Below are positions 7,192-18,350 of a DNA stretch of 64,000 nt, one piece after another (positions within the stretch are counted from its first letter, which is position 1; each line of letters starts with the position of its first letter). The stretch comes from Talaromyces rugulosus (Eukaryota; Ascomycota; Eurotiomycetes; Eurotiales; Trichocomaceae): contig NC_049563.1 in NCBI RefSeq assembly GCF_013368755.1, positions 372,001 to 436,000 on the forward strand, given 5' to 3'. The notes under the pieces were generated by a model. That model did not search any database. It was not told the DNA's origin and saw nothing but the letters and a program-made list of their open reading frames with translations. Made by a program: the position numbers and the translations under genes.

Positions 7192-10100
7192 TCACCATGC
7201 GCCGGGGTCGTAATCAAACCTCATCAACTCCTTCTCCGAGTCCTCAACGTCTTTCTTCGCCTTCATCCGCATGTAGAAAATCGGACAGTCGCGCGACGAG
7301 CAAATCACTTCACAGTGCAAACTGCCCTGGCAGCGCTGGCATTGCGTCCACAGCCGGCCAAAGCGGACCTCGAGATCAGACACTTTCTTCAGCGTTTTGG
7401 AATACAGCTCGCCCATCCGGGGACGGCAGTTTTCGCAAACGGCGCCCGCCTTTTCATCCTTGCCGACAAGAGGTTTCTTGCAGCCCATGCATGTCTGTGT
7501 CTTTTTTGCAAATTTCATCAACCCGCCCAGCGTGGGGGCCGCCACGGAAATAGCCCGTGTGTGTTCACCAGTCAACAGCTGCGATGCCTTTTTCTCTCCC
7601 AGGATCGGCTCGAATATACGTCCCAGCGGGTTGGCGAGTTGGTTGTCGAGATAATACTTGGTGTCGATAGGGAGGTTGTTCTCGAGTACATAGAGCGGGT
7701 CTTCTGATTTCTCGTAATTCTTCGATCCGCCAGCACCCTTGACGATCACATACGCCACACGGTCACCCAATGTCGGTGCAGACCCTGCGTCTCTTTTGCG
7801 CATCCGCTCGGCGAGTTCGACGTGGGCCTGTTTGGCAGTGTAGTCGGACTTGGATAAGGCCTTGGTAATAACCAACTTGGACATGTCAACTTTGTTTTGT
7901 AGCAAATCAGAAATGGTATTCTTGACATAACTGGAAGACCGTTAGCAAATATTTTTTTTATCTAAGATCAAACCATCTTACTCTTGTGCTCCGTCAACAT
8001 CTCGGTCAATAAGAATCTTGTGTAAAACAGTTTCAATGACAGTCTGGACAAGCCGACAATTGTCACGCCGAACAGTCTCAATACCCTTACTGTCCATCTT
8101 GTCAAACTTCTTCGGGTTGGTCCAGTAAAGACCAGCGTAACGTTTCTTGTTGATCAGTAAGTATGGAAAGTACACCTTCTCAAACTCGAGTTTAATCGGT
8201 CGGATGAACTTTGACGACACGTAATCGGCCGCTTCTTCCCCTAGTTTCATTGCTTCCTCAAGATTCTTGACTCCGAACTTGACCATCACCGAGTCAGTGT
8301 CGCCGTAAATGACCTGTGCGTCATGTGAGTATCCATTGGCGATAGTGTATTTTGCCTCAACCTCTGCTTTCGTCTTCTCAATCATTTGACGACCATAACT
8401 AGTTGTACTACTGGCGATTTCCAAACAAGGAAGCTTTCCAACCGTTGCTCCCGTAATACCGTACACACTGTTAGCGCTTATCTTCAGCGCAAGTTGTCGA
8501 CCGTTCAGCACCGCCTTTTTAAACGGGTCCGTCTCGACAGCCAGTTCTTTCTTGGCCTTTTTCCGTGCCCCCAAGAGTTCTTCAAGAATCTGCGACAACA
8601 ACCCTTTCCGAACATTTGACTTGCAGAACATGTCACCATTAGGCGTCACAATATAGTCCTTATCCTTTTCAAATTTATACACCTCCACGGCTTTCTTGTT
8701 CAAAAGGGTAGTATAGCAAAGATTGTGTGCTTGGATGATAGACGGATACAAAGACGCAAAATCAAGGGTTGCAATAGGCACGTCATAGTAGCCTCGGGTA
8801 GGTTCGATAACGGTTGCACCCTCGTACTCGCCCTCGTCCTGCTTGCTGAGATTCGGAATCACCAAATCCTCCAGGAGAGCCTTGCGGAAAAGCTGACTGA
8901 TGAATTTGACCTGCTGACCACGAGACAAGAGATAGTTGAACGGCACGCCCGTCACCCTGGCCATCTCAGTATAGTTAACCAGGCACATCAACTTGTCCAT
9001 AAGTCTTTGTGGCAGGTAGGCATCCTTTAGACAGTAGACAGCCAACCGCCTTCGTGAGTCGGGGGTACCGTTATGCAATTCTGTAATCATTGTGTGGTGT
9101 ACATCTTCTTTTTGTTCACCCAAGAAATGAGCAGAGACCGAGTTCAACGTGTAACTTCGAAGATGATGATCTCTTTGCACCAGTTGGAGAAGGTCAAGCT
9201 GTATTCTTCCATTTGTATTGGTCGTTTTTGTATCGCGATTGCCCATTTGCTTACTCGATAGGTTGCTTTCTTTTGCTTCAGACTTTTGATTGGGTAGTCG
9301 CGTAAAGTATGGGAAATTATGGCATTTCAAGTGCTTCGCGCGGTCAAGCAGGTACGGAAAGTCGAAATTTGAAATGTTATACCCGATAATAACGTCTGGA
9401 TCAACCTTTTGGAGAAAGTCTTTCCATGCCATCAGCAATTTGTCCTCGTGCTCAAACTCTAGGATTTGGGCGTTGACGATAAGACTGCACGTGTTTAGGA
9501 CAAAGACGTTTCGAACAAAGGGCTTTGACTCTCCATAACGGGTAACCACGTTCGCAATCTGAATCACAGGGTCTTGGTTTGGCTCTGGGAAGATTCCCTT
9601 TCGGCCTGCACACTCAATATCGAAGGACAAGACACGTAGCGGTGCCGTTTTTGCGTACTCGCCATCATGTGAATGGGCGATAAGGTCGGTATAAGAGATA
9701 CGCGCCTCGATTTGGCAATTTGAATATTTAAAATTTGGGGGAACCAGTTGGTATTTACCTGCCTTGGCTTCCACCCAGGACATGCCGGAGATCTTTTTCG
9801 ACCGTTAGTTAAAAAACGATTGAAACCCAAACACCAGTGTCTAAACTTACTCCGGTATCAATCATAAATCTCAACACGTATTGGATATTGTCGAATGTCA
9901 TAATACCTCCGTCATCGACCGACTGCCATAGGCCTTTATAATTAAGCGACGAAAAGTTCTTCTCCAACGAATTGCGCAGTTTCCCAATATCCTTGTGGTC
10001 TGTAACTGTGAGTTTAATGTATGGTTTCTTGGTTTTACCCTGGTAGCCGTAAAGGTTTTCTTTAATCACGAGCTCTGCCGAGTGGATAATCTGGCCACCG

Positions 10101-10672
10101 TACCCAAGCTTCGAGTTGAGCCACATGGCGTATTGAGGAATATACTCTTGTTTGAACCCCGTGGGAGCAGCGATATACAAATAATGACGAAAATTCTCGA
10201 CATGGAGGAGGACGGAATTCCCTTCCTAGGCGATGTCAGATCAAATTCACCGTATAGTATTTCCTCATTCAGTACTTGCCTGGGTCACACCAAAAAGCTT
10301 CACAGTTGCCGCGCCACTAAAGGTCCCCTCCTCAGCGTCGATTTGCTGGAAGCACAGGTTGTCCTTTGCTGCATCGAATCCTTCCAACGGTGGTCGCTCC
10401 CATTGTTGGTCTTTCTCGAAGTTATTTTCCTTCAGTCCATGGATATCTTGGGTCAATTTTTCTAGGTCTTCCTCAAAAGAACTCTTCGCTTGTGCCTGGC
10501 TCGAGCCAAAGCTCTTGACACCGTTTCTTTTCGGGGCGACTTTCTGTAAAGCGGATGCTTCGTCTGTTTCGAGCTTTCGTTTCTTGGAAAGGGTGCTAGG
10601 TAGGATATTGCCGGACGTCATTGTCGCGTCTCCGAGAATGCGTTTCTGCGGCTTCATTGGAGTTTCTGCCAT
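7192..10672 (-). CDS. POL3: DNA polymerase delta catalytic subunit
   Basis: Four exons: 10672-10280, 10225-9851, 9792-7982 and 7930-7192, giving 1105 aa, the usual length. It copies DNA at the replication fork, mainly the lagging strand, with proofreading. Seen: exonuclease motif FDIECAG (about residue 313), the second motif [14 protein letters not shown] and the third YCLKDAYLP. Polymerase motifs are DFASLYPSI (about 597), [13 protein letters not shown] and YGDTDSV (about 748). The C-terminus holds CysA (CMGC...CENC) and CysB (CQRC with [10 protein letters not shown]), the iron-sulfur site that binds the B subunit. The first intron uses a GC donor (CAG|GCAAGT, 10279-10226); this alone keeps FGVTQ joined to EGNSV in frame. 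The N-terminus carries basic nuclear-localisation-like residues. POL32 of the same enzyme lies at 37142-38809. Confidence 0.98.
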
Positions 10673-11159
10673 TGTGACGACTCAATCACAGGACCAAAGC
10701 AGGGCACTCTGGTAACGAATTTTCGAGTATTATGGACAAACAGCTGTGGCATGCTGCTTGGAGAAAGAGCCAAGAATGACGCGCCTCCCCGTGTCGCGCC
10801 ACTTTACGCGTGCTGCACGTGATCCGCCCTGCTGATTGGGCCGACGACGCGGGCCAATCAGGCAAATCAGACCGCCAGATGAACTCAGCTCGCAAACCAA
10901 CTACAACTTGGGGCTATGCTGATTACACAGATCTCTACTTCGAGGACTCGCCTAGATACTGACTGCCTTTAGGTGCTCGCTGCACATTTAACTATTTGTT
11001 TGTTGCAATCGGAGAATGGTGTCCTCCATCTGGCAAATCACGATCGCTTTATGCTGATCGCGATATCATTACCTGGGAAAGCGAATTCCGCCTGTATAAT
11101 GCTTCCTCCTGTGCCCGGATTTAACTCAGCAAGAAGAGTACTGTACAGAACCAGGAAAT
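10673..11159. promoter_or_regulatory. POL3 / Zn2Cys6 divergent promoter with ACGCGT and CCAAT boxes
   Basis: 487 bp between two divergent starts. ACGCGT at 10806-10811, 134 bp before the POL3 ATG, is the MCB site bound by MBF in yeasts, which drives replication genes at G1/S. Two CCAAT motifs in opposite orientation lie near 10837 (ATTGG) and 10854 (CCAAT). Regulation is inferred from motif identity only. Confidence 0.5.
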
Positions 11160-12470
11160 ATGCGCTCCCGGCGAACGCACACAAAAAGCCGGCTGGGCTG
11201 CGTCCAGTGCAAACAGCGGCGCATCAAGGTAGAGTATCCTTCGGTCGACATGGCTTCTTGAAGTTATGACTCTGATCTATGCTGATGCACGGATTAGTGT
11301 GATGAAGGCACGCCAAGCTGCAGTAATTGCCTCAAGCATGAGATAAATTGTGTCTATTCAATATCCCCCGTAAAAACTCGCCTTATGGCTCAATCTGAGC
11401 CTGCCCAACATGATTTACGGGGAGTTTCTTCCGCTAATAGATCCAATGGTACTGAGAGCCCACAGGCCAGTTATCCGGCATCTCCGGCACTTGCATTTCC
11501 AGATTCAGACCCCCTAAATATCCTAGATCATCAGCGAAACGTGCATCTTCCGTCGGACTTGCATTTGCGCGATTTGGAATTGATGCACCATTATTCCACA
11601 GTCAGCTACAAGACTATTTCTCGTCACAGTGCATTTATGGACTCCTTCCAGTTTGAAGTGCCAAAGATTGCATTGTCTTACCCATTCCTAATGCATGGGC
11701 TCCTCGCGTTATCGGCTTCGCACTTGGTCCATCTCAACAAAGATAGTGAGCGAGTCAAGGAATACGAGGAGCTAGCATTTGGCCATCAGACGTTGGCTCT
11801 CAGATTGTTTCGAGGAGAGCTGGACAACATTACGCCATCCAACAGTGAAGCGATGTTTGCCTTTTCCAGCATTGTGACAGTGCTTGGGTTTGCTTCTCTA
11901 CAAACTACTGGGGTCCAATCATTGCCTCCAATTGACGAGATGCTTCAAACTTACAATCTATGCCGCGGTGTCTCGGAAATCCTACAGACCTCGAACCCAT
12001 GGCTCAAAACTTCCAATAGTTGGGTACCAAACGTATTGGCCAGCATGCGGATGCCAGAAAAGCCGCTACCTGCAGATATAGAAAAAAATATCTCGCTCCT
12101 CTTTAAGCTCAATTCTGATTTAACTGTGACTGGACAAACTATGGAGGAGACAGCGGCTAGTGAGAACGCGATAAGTGAGATATCAACAACATTCCAACAA
12201 GTTCATTCTGGGTTTGCTGTTGCATGGGCCTTTAGATGGCCCATTTGTGTGGCACCAATTTTCATTTCAAACCTGAGAGATCGACGGCCCATGGCGCTGG
12301 TTTTGTTAGCACATTACTGTATACTCTTGCACAAGATGGACGATTTCTGGTGGATGAAAGGGTGGCCCCGTCGACTGCTGCACTCGATATACACCACCCT
12401 GGCTCCATCTTGGAGGGATGCCATTCGCTGGCCTGTGGAAGTTATTGGTTTGAGCAGTCCAGGTGAATAG
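11160..12470 (+). CDS. Zn2Cys6 transcription factor, Upc2-like class
   Basis: Two exons: 11160-11228 and 11298-12470 (413 aa); the intron splits the zinc cluster. Six cysteines at residues 14, 17, 24, 31, 34 and 41 have the C-x2-C-x6-C-x6-C-x2-C-x6-C spacing of a fungal binuclear zinc cluster, with the usual basic residues (KQRRIK) between them. After a Ser/Pro-rich linker comes HHYSTVSYKTISRH and the long helical region LALSASHLVHLN, as in short factors related to the sterol regulator Upc2. Residues from about 150 on are the regulatory domain. The target is unknown; neighbours do not suggest a pathway, as POL3 upstream is housekeeping. The frame ends at a clear TAG; nothing suggests truncation. 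Confidence 0.92.
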
Positions 12471-13274
12471 TCGGACTTGGATAATCGTTGCCTAGATCCG
12501 TTGTGCTTTGGTAGGCAGAAAAAGTATATTTATCTGCGACAACCCACCCCTGCCGTGATGATGCTCGCTCGCATGTGACGTGTCAATCATGACATTTGTT
12601 GCCCATGAACACGCCCTTTTGTTGGCATTTTCGCGCATTGCATAGAATCCTCTGGAAACGCGGAACAATGCCAGCGGGGCTTTTTCAACCTTTTTCGAGC
12701 CCCGACCGCGTCGATCGGTATTTCGTGGGCTAGTTGAGGGCAACGAGCGATCTGGCCTAATAAGATTACAGGCCAGCCTGTAAATAGAATCCTTGAGAAA
12801 GAAAGAGTCGACGTTGCGAGTCTGATTGGGCAAGTGGGGGTGGGGAGAACCAGATGAGTCAGTGACGGCACGTGACCTCCCTGCTATTCAGCCCACTTGC
12901 ATCTTCGCGTCCTCAGATGAAAGCCTAATAATTATATATCCTGCCGCATATACAGGGAGCAGCCCTCCTCAAATCGCAAAAATCGGCTGCTGCTCTGGAC
13001 ATTTCCGGGCCTTTGAAACAAATATGGCCGCTTGCCCTTGAAAGCCTGCTTACCGTCGGAGTAGACCGAGGATTCCAATGTTGAGCCTGCTGGCACAACT
13101 TATATACAGCCCATCCGTCCTTTGTACTTTTTTTTTCCTTTTTCTTCGCGTAACGCCTTGGCGTCTCTTAGAACGTCTGGGCAGAGTTTCATTTCTGCCT
13201 TTTTTTCATTTATCACTCGTCAATTGCTCTAGAAACGGGACATTCATTCCCCTTCCTAAAGCGGACTTCTCAAC
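12471..13274. other. intergenic region, promoter of the kinase gene
   Basis: No convincing gene. The last 150 bp before the kinase ATG are pyrimidine-rich with T-runs (13129-13214), as in fungal 5' leaders. Frames on minus (12492-12871) lack motifs. Confidence 0.5.
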
Positions 13275-15554
13275 ATGTCCATGTTTCGTTCAGCCGCAGA
13301 GATGTCGCCCTCCGACCCAGACTCGAGTTCTGACGAAGGGGCCCCCGTCGACAATGACAACTATATGGCCACTGACGACGCCGGTCCCTCTAGTTCTCAT
13401 CGGCAACAGGTCAATGAGCCCGATATAGACCTTGAAAATCTACTACTCGAAGAAGAAGAACAAGCCTCTCTGGGCAATAGTGGTACCCTTGGCGGTGCTT
13501 TGGATACTGATGCTGATGGGCATGCAGCAGTGATGACGGCTGCTTTGCTTGAGTTCTTCTGTCACACTCGTGCTATGGATTTCTTGAATTCGAAACCCAA
13601 ATCATTGGGTCGATACACGCGCGAGTCACCCGAAGTTCAGAAACTCGCTAAACGAATGTATCAGTACAAGTCTCAATTTCTGTCCAAGCATGGCATCATA
13701 GCTGGAGGCATTGATACCGACGACTGGGAGTGGGTTCGTAAGCAATACCGTGACAATCTTGATGTAATTGGGAAAGCATCCGTCGACGGAATGAGTAGAA
13801 TCGGCACGCCTACCATCCCTGAGAGTCGACCACCATCTCGTGGACCCTTCGGCAGTCCCCAGCGCATGTCCGCAAGTGTCACGTCACTTGTGCAAACTTC
13901 CAAAAATGTACCTCCGTCATTGGTGCGCACACCTTCGCACGACAACGCCTGGGACTTGCAAAAACTCAACCAGCATCCCCATTCTCAAGGCTTTGTTCAT
14001 TTTAACAACTTACTACGCTCCCCGCAGCAAAGTGAGCCCACGGCGGTGAAGAATTCTCGGGCTAGCTCGGTTTCAGATCGTGTGTCAAGGTACGCTTTCG
14101 AGTTCGTGGAGGTGAAACTACTGGGTCGAGGGTCTTTTGGTCAGGTTTTTGAGGCCAAGCATCATGTCGACGGTCAAAATTACGCAGTGAAAAAAATCCC
14201 CCTGAGTAAGAAGCGTCTAGAGATGCTACAGCAAGAAGGCGTGCATCACTTGGAGCATATTTTGAAAGAGATTCGGACTTTAGCTCGTTTGGACCACAAA
14301 AATGTTGTCCGTTACTTTGGCGCATGGGTCGAAGAAAATCAAGTACTCATAGACACCGAATCGGAGACGGAGATCAGAATTGAATCTATACAGGAGGACC
14401 CCGCCGAGGAGGACCAAAGTTTTGGTATTGTCTTTGGCCTCTCCAGCAACGGAGGGGAGGACGATTCAAAGTCAGGCTCGACACCAAAACACACGGCATC
14501 AGAGTCAGGTTCCCACAACCACCTTACGAATGACTCGTCTCAAAATATTGCTGTCAGCAATGGAGAGGAGGACGATGATGTTGAGTCTGTTCAGCGCAAT
14601 TTCAGTCTCCCCGAACATGGAGGCTTCTCTCACGACCATAATTCGACATGGGACGGGACAGATACAAACATCTTCACAAGGGACGACAGTGAGGACGTAT
14701 CTAACATGAAACTCTCACTCCGAGACGACCCACAGGACCAGACAGTCATCCTCCATATTCAAATGTCCTTGCACCCTCTTACTCTAAGCAAATATCTAAG
14801 TCCACAAAATGGCATTCGAAATCAAAATCCAAGCCTTTCCTCGCCGCGCCATTGCTTCCACATTCTACCTTCTTTACGATTTTTTCTTGGTATACTCTCT
14901 GGTGTTGAATACCTCCATTCAAAAGGCATTGTACACCGTGATCTAAAACCGGCCAACATATTTCTATCGTCGCGCGAAAATGAAAAGGGTGCCTGCCATT
15001 CATGCCGGCAAAACAATGGGCACATTGTAAATATGTATCGGCCGCGCATTGGAGACTTTGGCTTGGTCGCAGATATTTCACATTGCACCGAGCCACAGTT
15101 TTCGCATGCCACAACTGTTCAGGACAATTCTAGACGTTTTCGTCATGTTGGCACTGAATTCTACTGCCCACGCAAATCGCAACTTAACTCGACTTCCACA
15201 CAACAACATGCAAGAGACGAGGATACCATCAATGAAAAGTTGGACGTTTTTGCACTTGGCGTTATCTTGTTTGAGCTTACATATCGTCTCGACACTAGGA
15301 TGGAGCGGCAATTGGTCCTTTCTGGACTCACCCGCGGTGGTTTGCAGGACGGTGTGAAGATCCCTCGTGACTTTGAGAACAAGGTTGATTGTGGGAATAC
15401 CACACTTTCCAACGGCATGTCTGTTGGCCAATCGCTATCGCAATGCATAGAGAGCATGCTTCACCCGGATTCACGGGCTAGATTTGGTTGCAAGGACGTT
15501 CGTAAGTATTTGCAGCAGCTGATTTTGATGGTTGAGGAATCGTCTCGGTGGTAG
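13275..15554 (+). CDS. eIF2-alpha kinase family protein (HRI/IfkB-like)
   Basis: Single exon, 759 aa. Members phosphorylate eIF2-alpha under stress and lower translation. The N-terminal 270 residues are mostly Ser/Pro-rich, with a short ordered segment at about 90-160. The kinase domain starts near residue 272: glycine loop GRGSFGQVF, AVKK lysine at about 305, and a long acidic insert at about 360-490 of the kind eIF2 kinases carry between the lobes. HRDLKPAN is near 554 and DFGLV near 594. The activation loop reads HVGTEFYCPRKSQ, so the APE-type glutamate is absent. The later KLDVFALGVILFEL segment is intact. The pattern fits the fungal Hri/IfkB branch better than Gcn2, because RWD and HisRS-like domains are missing. 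The substrate call rests on family resemblance. Confidence 0.85.
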   Translation: MSMFRSAAEMSPSDPDSSSDEGAPVDNDNYMATDDAGPSSSHRQQVNEPDIDLENLLLEEEEQASLGNSGTLGGALDTDADGHAAVMTAALLEFFCHTRAMDFLNSKPKSLGRYTRESPEVQKLAKRMYQYKSQFLSKHGIIAGGIDTDDWEWVRKQYRDNLDVIGKASVDGMSRIGTPTIPESRPPSRGPFGSPQRMSASVTSLVQTSKNVPPSLVRTPSHDNAWDLQKLNQHPHSQGFVHFNNLLRSPQQSEPTAVKNSRASSVSDRVSRYAFEFVEVKLLGRGSFGQVFEAKHHVDGQNYAVKKIPLSKKRLEMLQQEGVHHLEHILKEIRTLARLDHKNVVRYFGAWVEENQVLIDTESETEIRIESIQEDPAEEDQSFGIVFGLSSNGGEDDSKSGSTPKHTASESGSHNHLTNDSSQNIAVSNGEEDDDVESVQRNFSLPEHGGFSHDHNSTWDGTDTNIFTRDDSEDVSNMKLSLRDDPQDQTVILHIQMSLHPLTLSKYLSPQNGIRNQNPSLSSPRHCFHILPSLRFFLGILSGVEYLHSKGIVHRDLKPANIFLSSRENEKGACHSCRQNNGHIVNMYRPRIGDFGLVADISHCTEPQFSHATTVQDNSRRFRHVGTEFYCPRKSQLNSTSTQQHARDEDTINEKLDVFALGVILFELTYRLDTRMERQLVLSGLTRGGLQDGVKIPRDFENKVDCGNTTLSNGMSVGQSLSQCIESMLHPDSRARFGCKDVRKYLQQLILMVEESSRW

Positions 15555-15950
15555 ACGGCGTTTTGTAACGAGTCAATTGTGAAAGAGATTTTCGGGCTAT
15601 AATTTGTTTTGTTTCTCTTTTCTACTTTGGGTTTATTGCATTGAAAGCATTGACCGATTCGATATATTGCATGTTGAGCCCTTTACGGGTCTCACGATAC
15701 TGTACTTGTAACGACTGTTGAATAACGAAGCGAGTTCCACTCTATTAATATATTAGTTGATGTAGTCTTGAGATATACTGCCAAATATAAACATAACATT
15801 GAAGAAGTTGTTCCGTTTTATTCGCATGGCTTTGTTTATTGCTATGCTGTGCTATTGCAGTTTGCGAATGTCATCAATTCAATGTTGATGGTAGACGACA
15901 CGGACATTAAATCTGTCGAATTATTTTACTCATATCCAGCGAGTATTAAA
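15555..15950. other. convergent 3' flanks
   Basis: AT-rich spacer between the stops of the kinase (plus) and acyl-CoA dehydrogenase (minus) genes. Nothing further is seen. Confidence 0.4.
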
Positions 15951-17406
15951 TTAAATTTTCGATGCCTTCTGCCGAGCCCTGAGCGCTTTTGTCTCTTCTC
16001 GCACCGCCAGACTCATCATGACCTCCTCACTACCACCGCCCACAACATGAACGCGCGCATCGCGACTAATCTGCTCTACACGAGCCCCCTTTCCAGCCCT
16101 ATTGTATCCCGCCCCTCCCATAATCTGCTGTGCTTCTCGGACACTCTTCTCCAGAGCCCTGGTAGACATGACTTTGAGCTGGGCCGTCATACCGCCGATA
16201 TTTACTGAATTCGGGCGGTCCTTTGTGGACTCGATGATGTATGTCAATTGTTCAAGGAATGACTGGGCTGGTTCTATCCACATTCCGAATTTGAAGATTT
16301 TGGATTGGATTACTTGCCGGGTTATGAGCGGCGCGCCGAATGTCTCGCGCTGGACGGCGTAGTTGAAGGAGTCTTCAGCGCAGCACCGAGCGAGGCGAAG
16401 AGCTGAGCATGCTAGAGTAAGACGTTCGGGATTGAAGTCTGGAATGGTCAGCAAAAAAAACCCTTTCTCCATTAGATTTTGGGGGAAAAACGCACTTGAC
16501 ATGATATATTGAAAGCCTTGGTTTTCTTTCCCGATCAAGTTCTCAGCTGGGACTCGTACATCATCGAATTCCAGAAATGTCGAGCCTTGATATAGATATC
16601 AGTTTTGTTTCTAGTGGTCCATGGGGAAAAGACAACCTACCGCTAGCATTCACTCCAGAGTTATGCATTCGCTTACGAGTCACGCCCTTTTCTTTAAGAG
16701 GGATCACGAGAAGGCTGATTCCGTGACGTCCTGGTCCGCCTGTCCGCACAGCTGCAGTGCAAAAGTCGGCCCAGATTCCGTTGGTGATCCATTTCTTCGC
16801 GCCGTTGACAATATAATGACTGCCCTCTCTTTGTGCAGTGGTACTAATGTTAGCAACATCGGAGCCAGCTAGTCATCATCGATCAGCTTTATCAACAGCT
16901 AGATATCAATGTAATTGAAACTCACCGTCAGGTTCTGTGATCCCTAGACAAAATCGAATTTCACCCCTAGCCACCCCCGGTAGCCATCGTCGTCTCTGCT
17001 CCAGCGTGCCAAAGCGAGCAATCGGAGGAGCCCCAATACCGTTCCCACCTCCCAGCCCCCAGACGACGCCGACGTAGCCACACCTGATCAACTCATCAGT
17101 GAGGATTAGTGAGCACCAGGTATCCCATTTGTCGCGCGGGACATTGCCAGGGAGAGACAGGTTCGCAGAGTCCTCGGTGCTGGTGAGCGGGTGGACAATG
17201 CCGAAGCCCAGTTGGTGATGGCGCAGGCGCACCGACTCTGGCACTTGGCCGGCTTCTTCCCACTCTTGCGCATACGGAATGATGTTGGTATCTACATAGT
17301 CGCGAACATATCGTCGTAGGTTGTGGTGGATTTCAGTGTAGTATGGGTTTTTGATGTCAAGCTGCGGGAGAAGAGGTTCGCTGTAAGGCGCTGTTATGGG
17401 AGCCAT
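15951..17406 (-). CDS. acyl-CoA dehydrogenase
   Basis: Four exons: 17406-16926, 16868-16641, 16585-16496 and 16438-15951, giving 428 aa, the usual length. It is an FAD enzyme that introduces the alpha-beta double bond into acyl-CoA. Seen: LGITEPDAGSDVA (FAD/substrate loop, across the first intron), [12 protein letters not shown], the short exon encoding [22 protein letters not shown], then FNPERLTLA and the C-terminal [19 protein letters not shown] with [16 protein letters not shown]. No N-terminal presequence is visible and the protein does not end in an SKL-like signal (it ends KASKI), so mitochondrial or peroxisomal placement is open. The GGGSEE form is common in broad-substrate members. 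Introns are 55-57 nt. Confidence 0.93.
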
Positions 17407-18350
17407 CGCGAGTTGACAGTTGACATCAATTGATGTAAAACAAGTATGCTGCCCAAGTAATTTGATTAAGAAGCAGACTGGTCAAACAAGGTTGTTTTAT
17501 TCTGGAGGTGTCGAGCTATCAAATATAACAACAATGATGGTTGACTATTGTGGTTTAGCTCGCATCATGTACCTCGGTCCGGATCAACCTCGCCAATACT
17601 ACGCTGTGAGAGATGCGGAGATGTGTATAACCAGAGTCACATGATATTAGGTTATATGATATAAACTATATAAATAATCCGTTGCCATATCAATATTAAA
17701 TAGTTTTACGAGCATTATATTATGCATAAACGCCACAGAACCCGTCTGGTGCAGAGAAGGCCCGTAAGGCAAATCCAAAAAATATATATTTTCAAAGTTT
17801 TAGTATTTGTAAATTGCTCAATAATCCTTACAAAAAATAGAATAACACCTAATTTAAAATAAATAGTGAATAAATAATTGGCTCGGATTCTTTAAACCCC
17901 CATAAAGCGATTAGTTCTAGCTAGAAAAAGGAAATTATATAGGTTTTAAAGAGTTTGGTGGTGCTTGATAGCCAATCAGAGCATTTTCAAATGTTAGTTT
18001 ACGGCTGCCATATGGTTAAATAACTGTAATAGTGGATCTTCGCTCCACGAATAAACATAAAATCATATCTCTTAAAAAAGAAGGAAATTATAAAAGAAAA
18101 TTATAAAGCTTCTGATCTCAGTTGGGTGGATGCTGGCAACAGCTTGAAATGTTCTCCGTTGGAGGCTAAGAGAAGCGGGGTAGGCAGTTGAATCACTCCT
18201 ACATACTCTTGCTGACAGAGCCTGGTTGTCATTGGGAGATGGATCATGTTTGCTTTTCCCACCCCAGAGCTTCCCCTTCGGTTTTTCTCGTACCGCACTA
18301 TCTGTTGAGGGGAAACTTTTGCTGGCGCTTCTCTGACAGGAGTTGACACA
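17407..18350. other. intergenic with AT-rich decayed stretch
   Basis: From about 17640 to 18110 the base composition turns strongly AT-rich compared with the flanks, and no frame survives. A GTGGA-TCTTCGC-TCCAC inverted repeat lies at 18031-18047. It looks like a worn transposon or RIP-affected relic, but no terminal repeats or target duplication could be fixed. Confidence 0.4.

Noticed and set aside
10233..10715. 160-aa plus-strand frame
   Set aside because: Antisense to the first exon and intron of POL3.
12492..12871. Two overlapping minus-strand frames
   Set aside because: No motif, mutually exclusive, in a promoter-like region.
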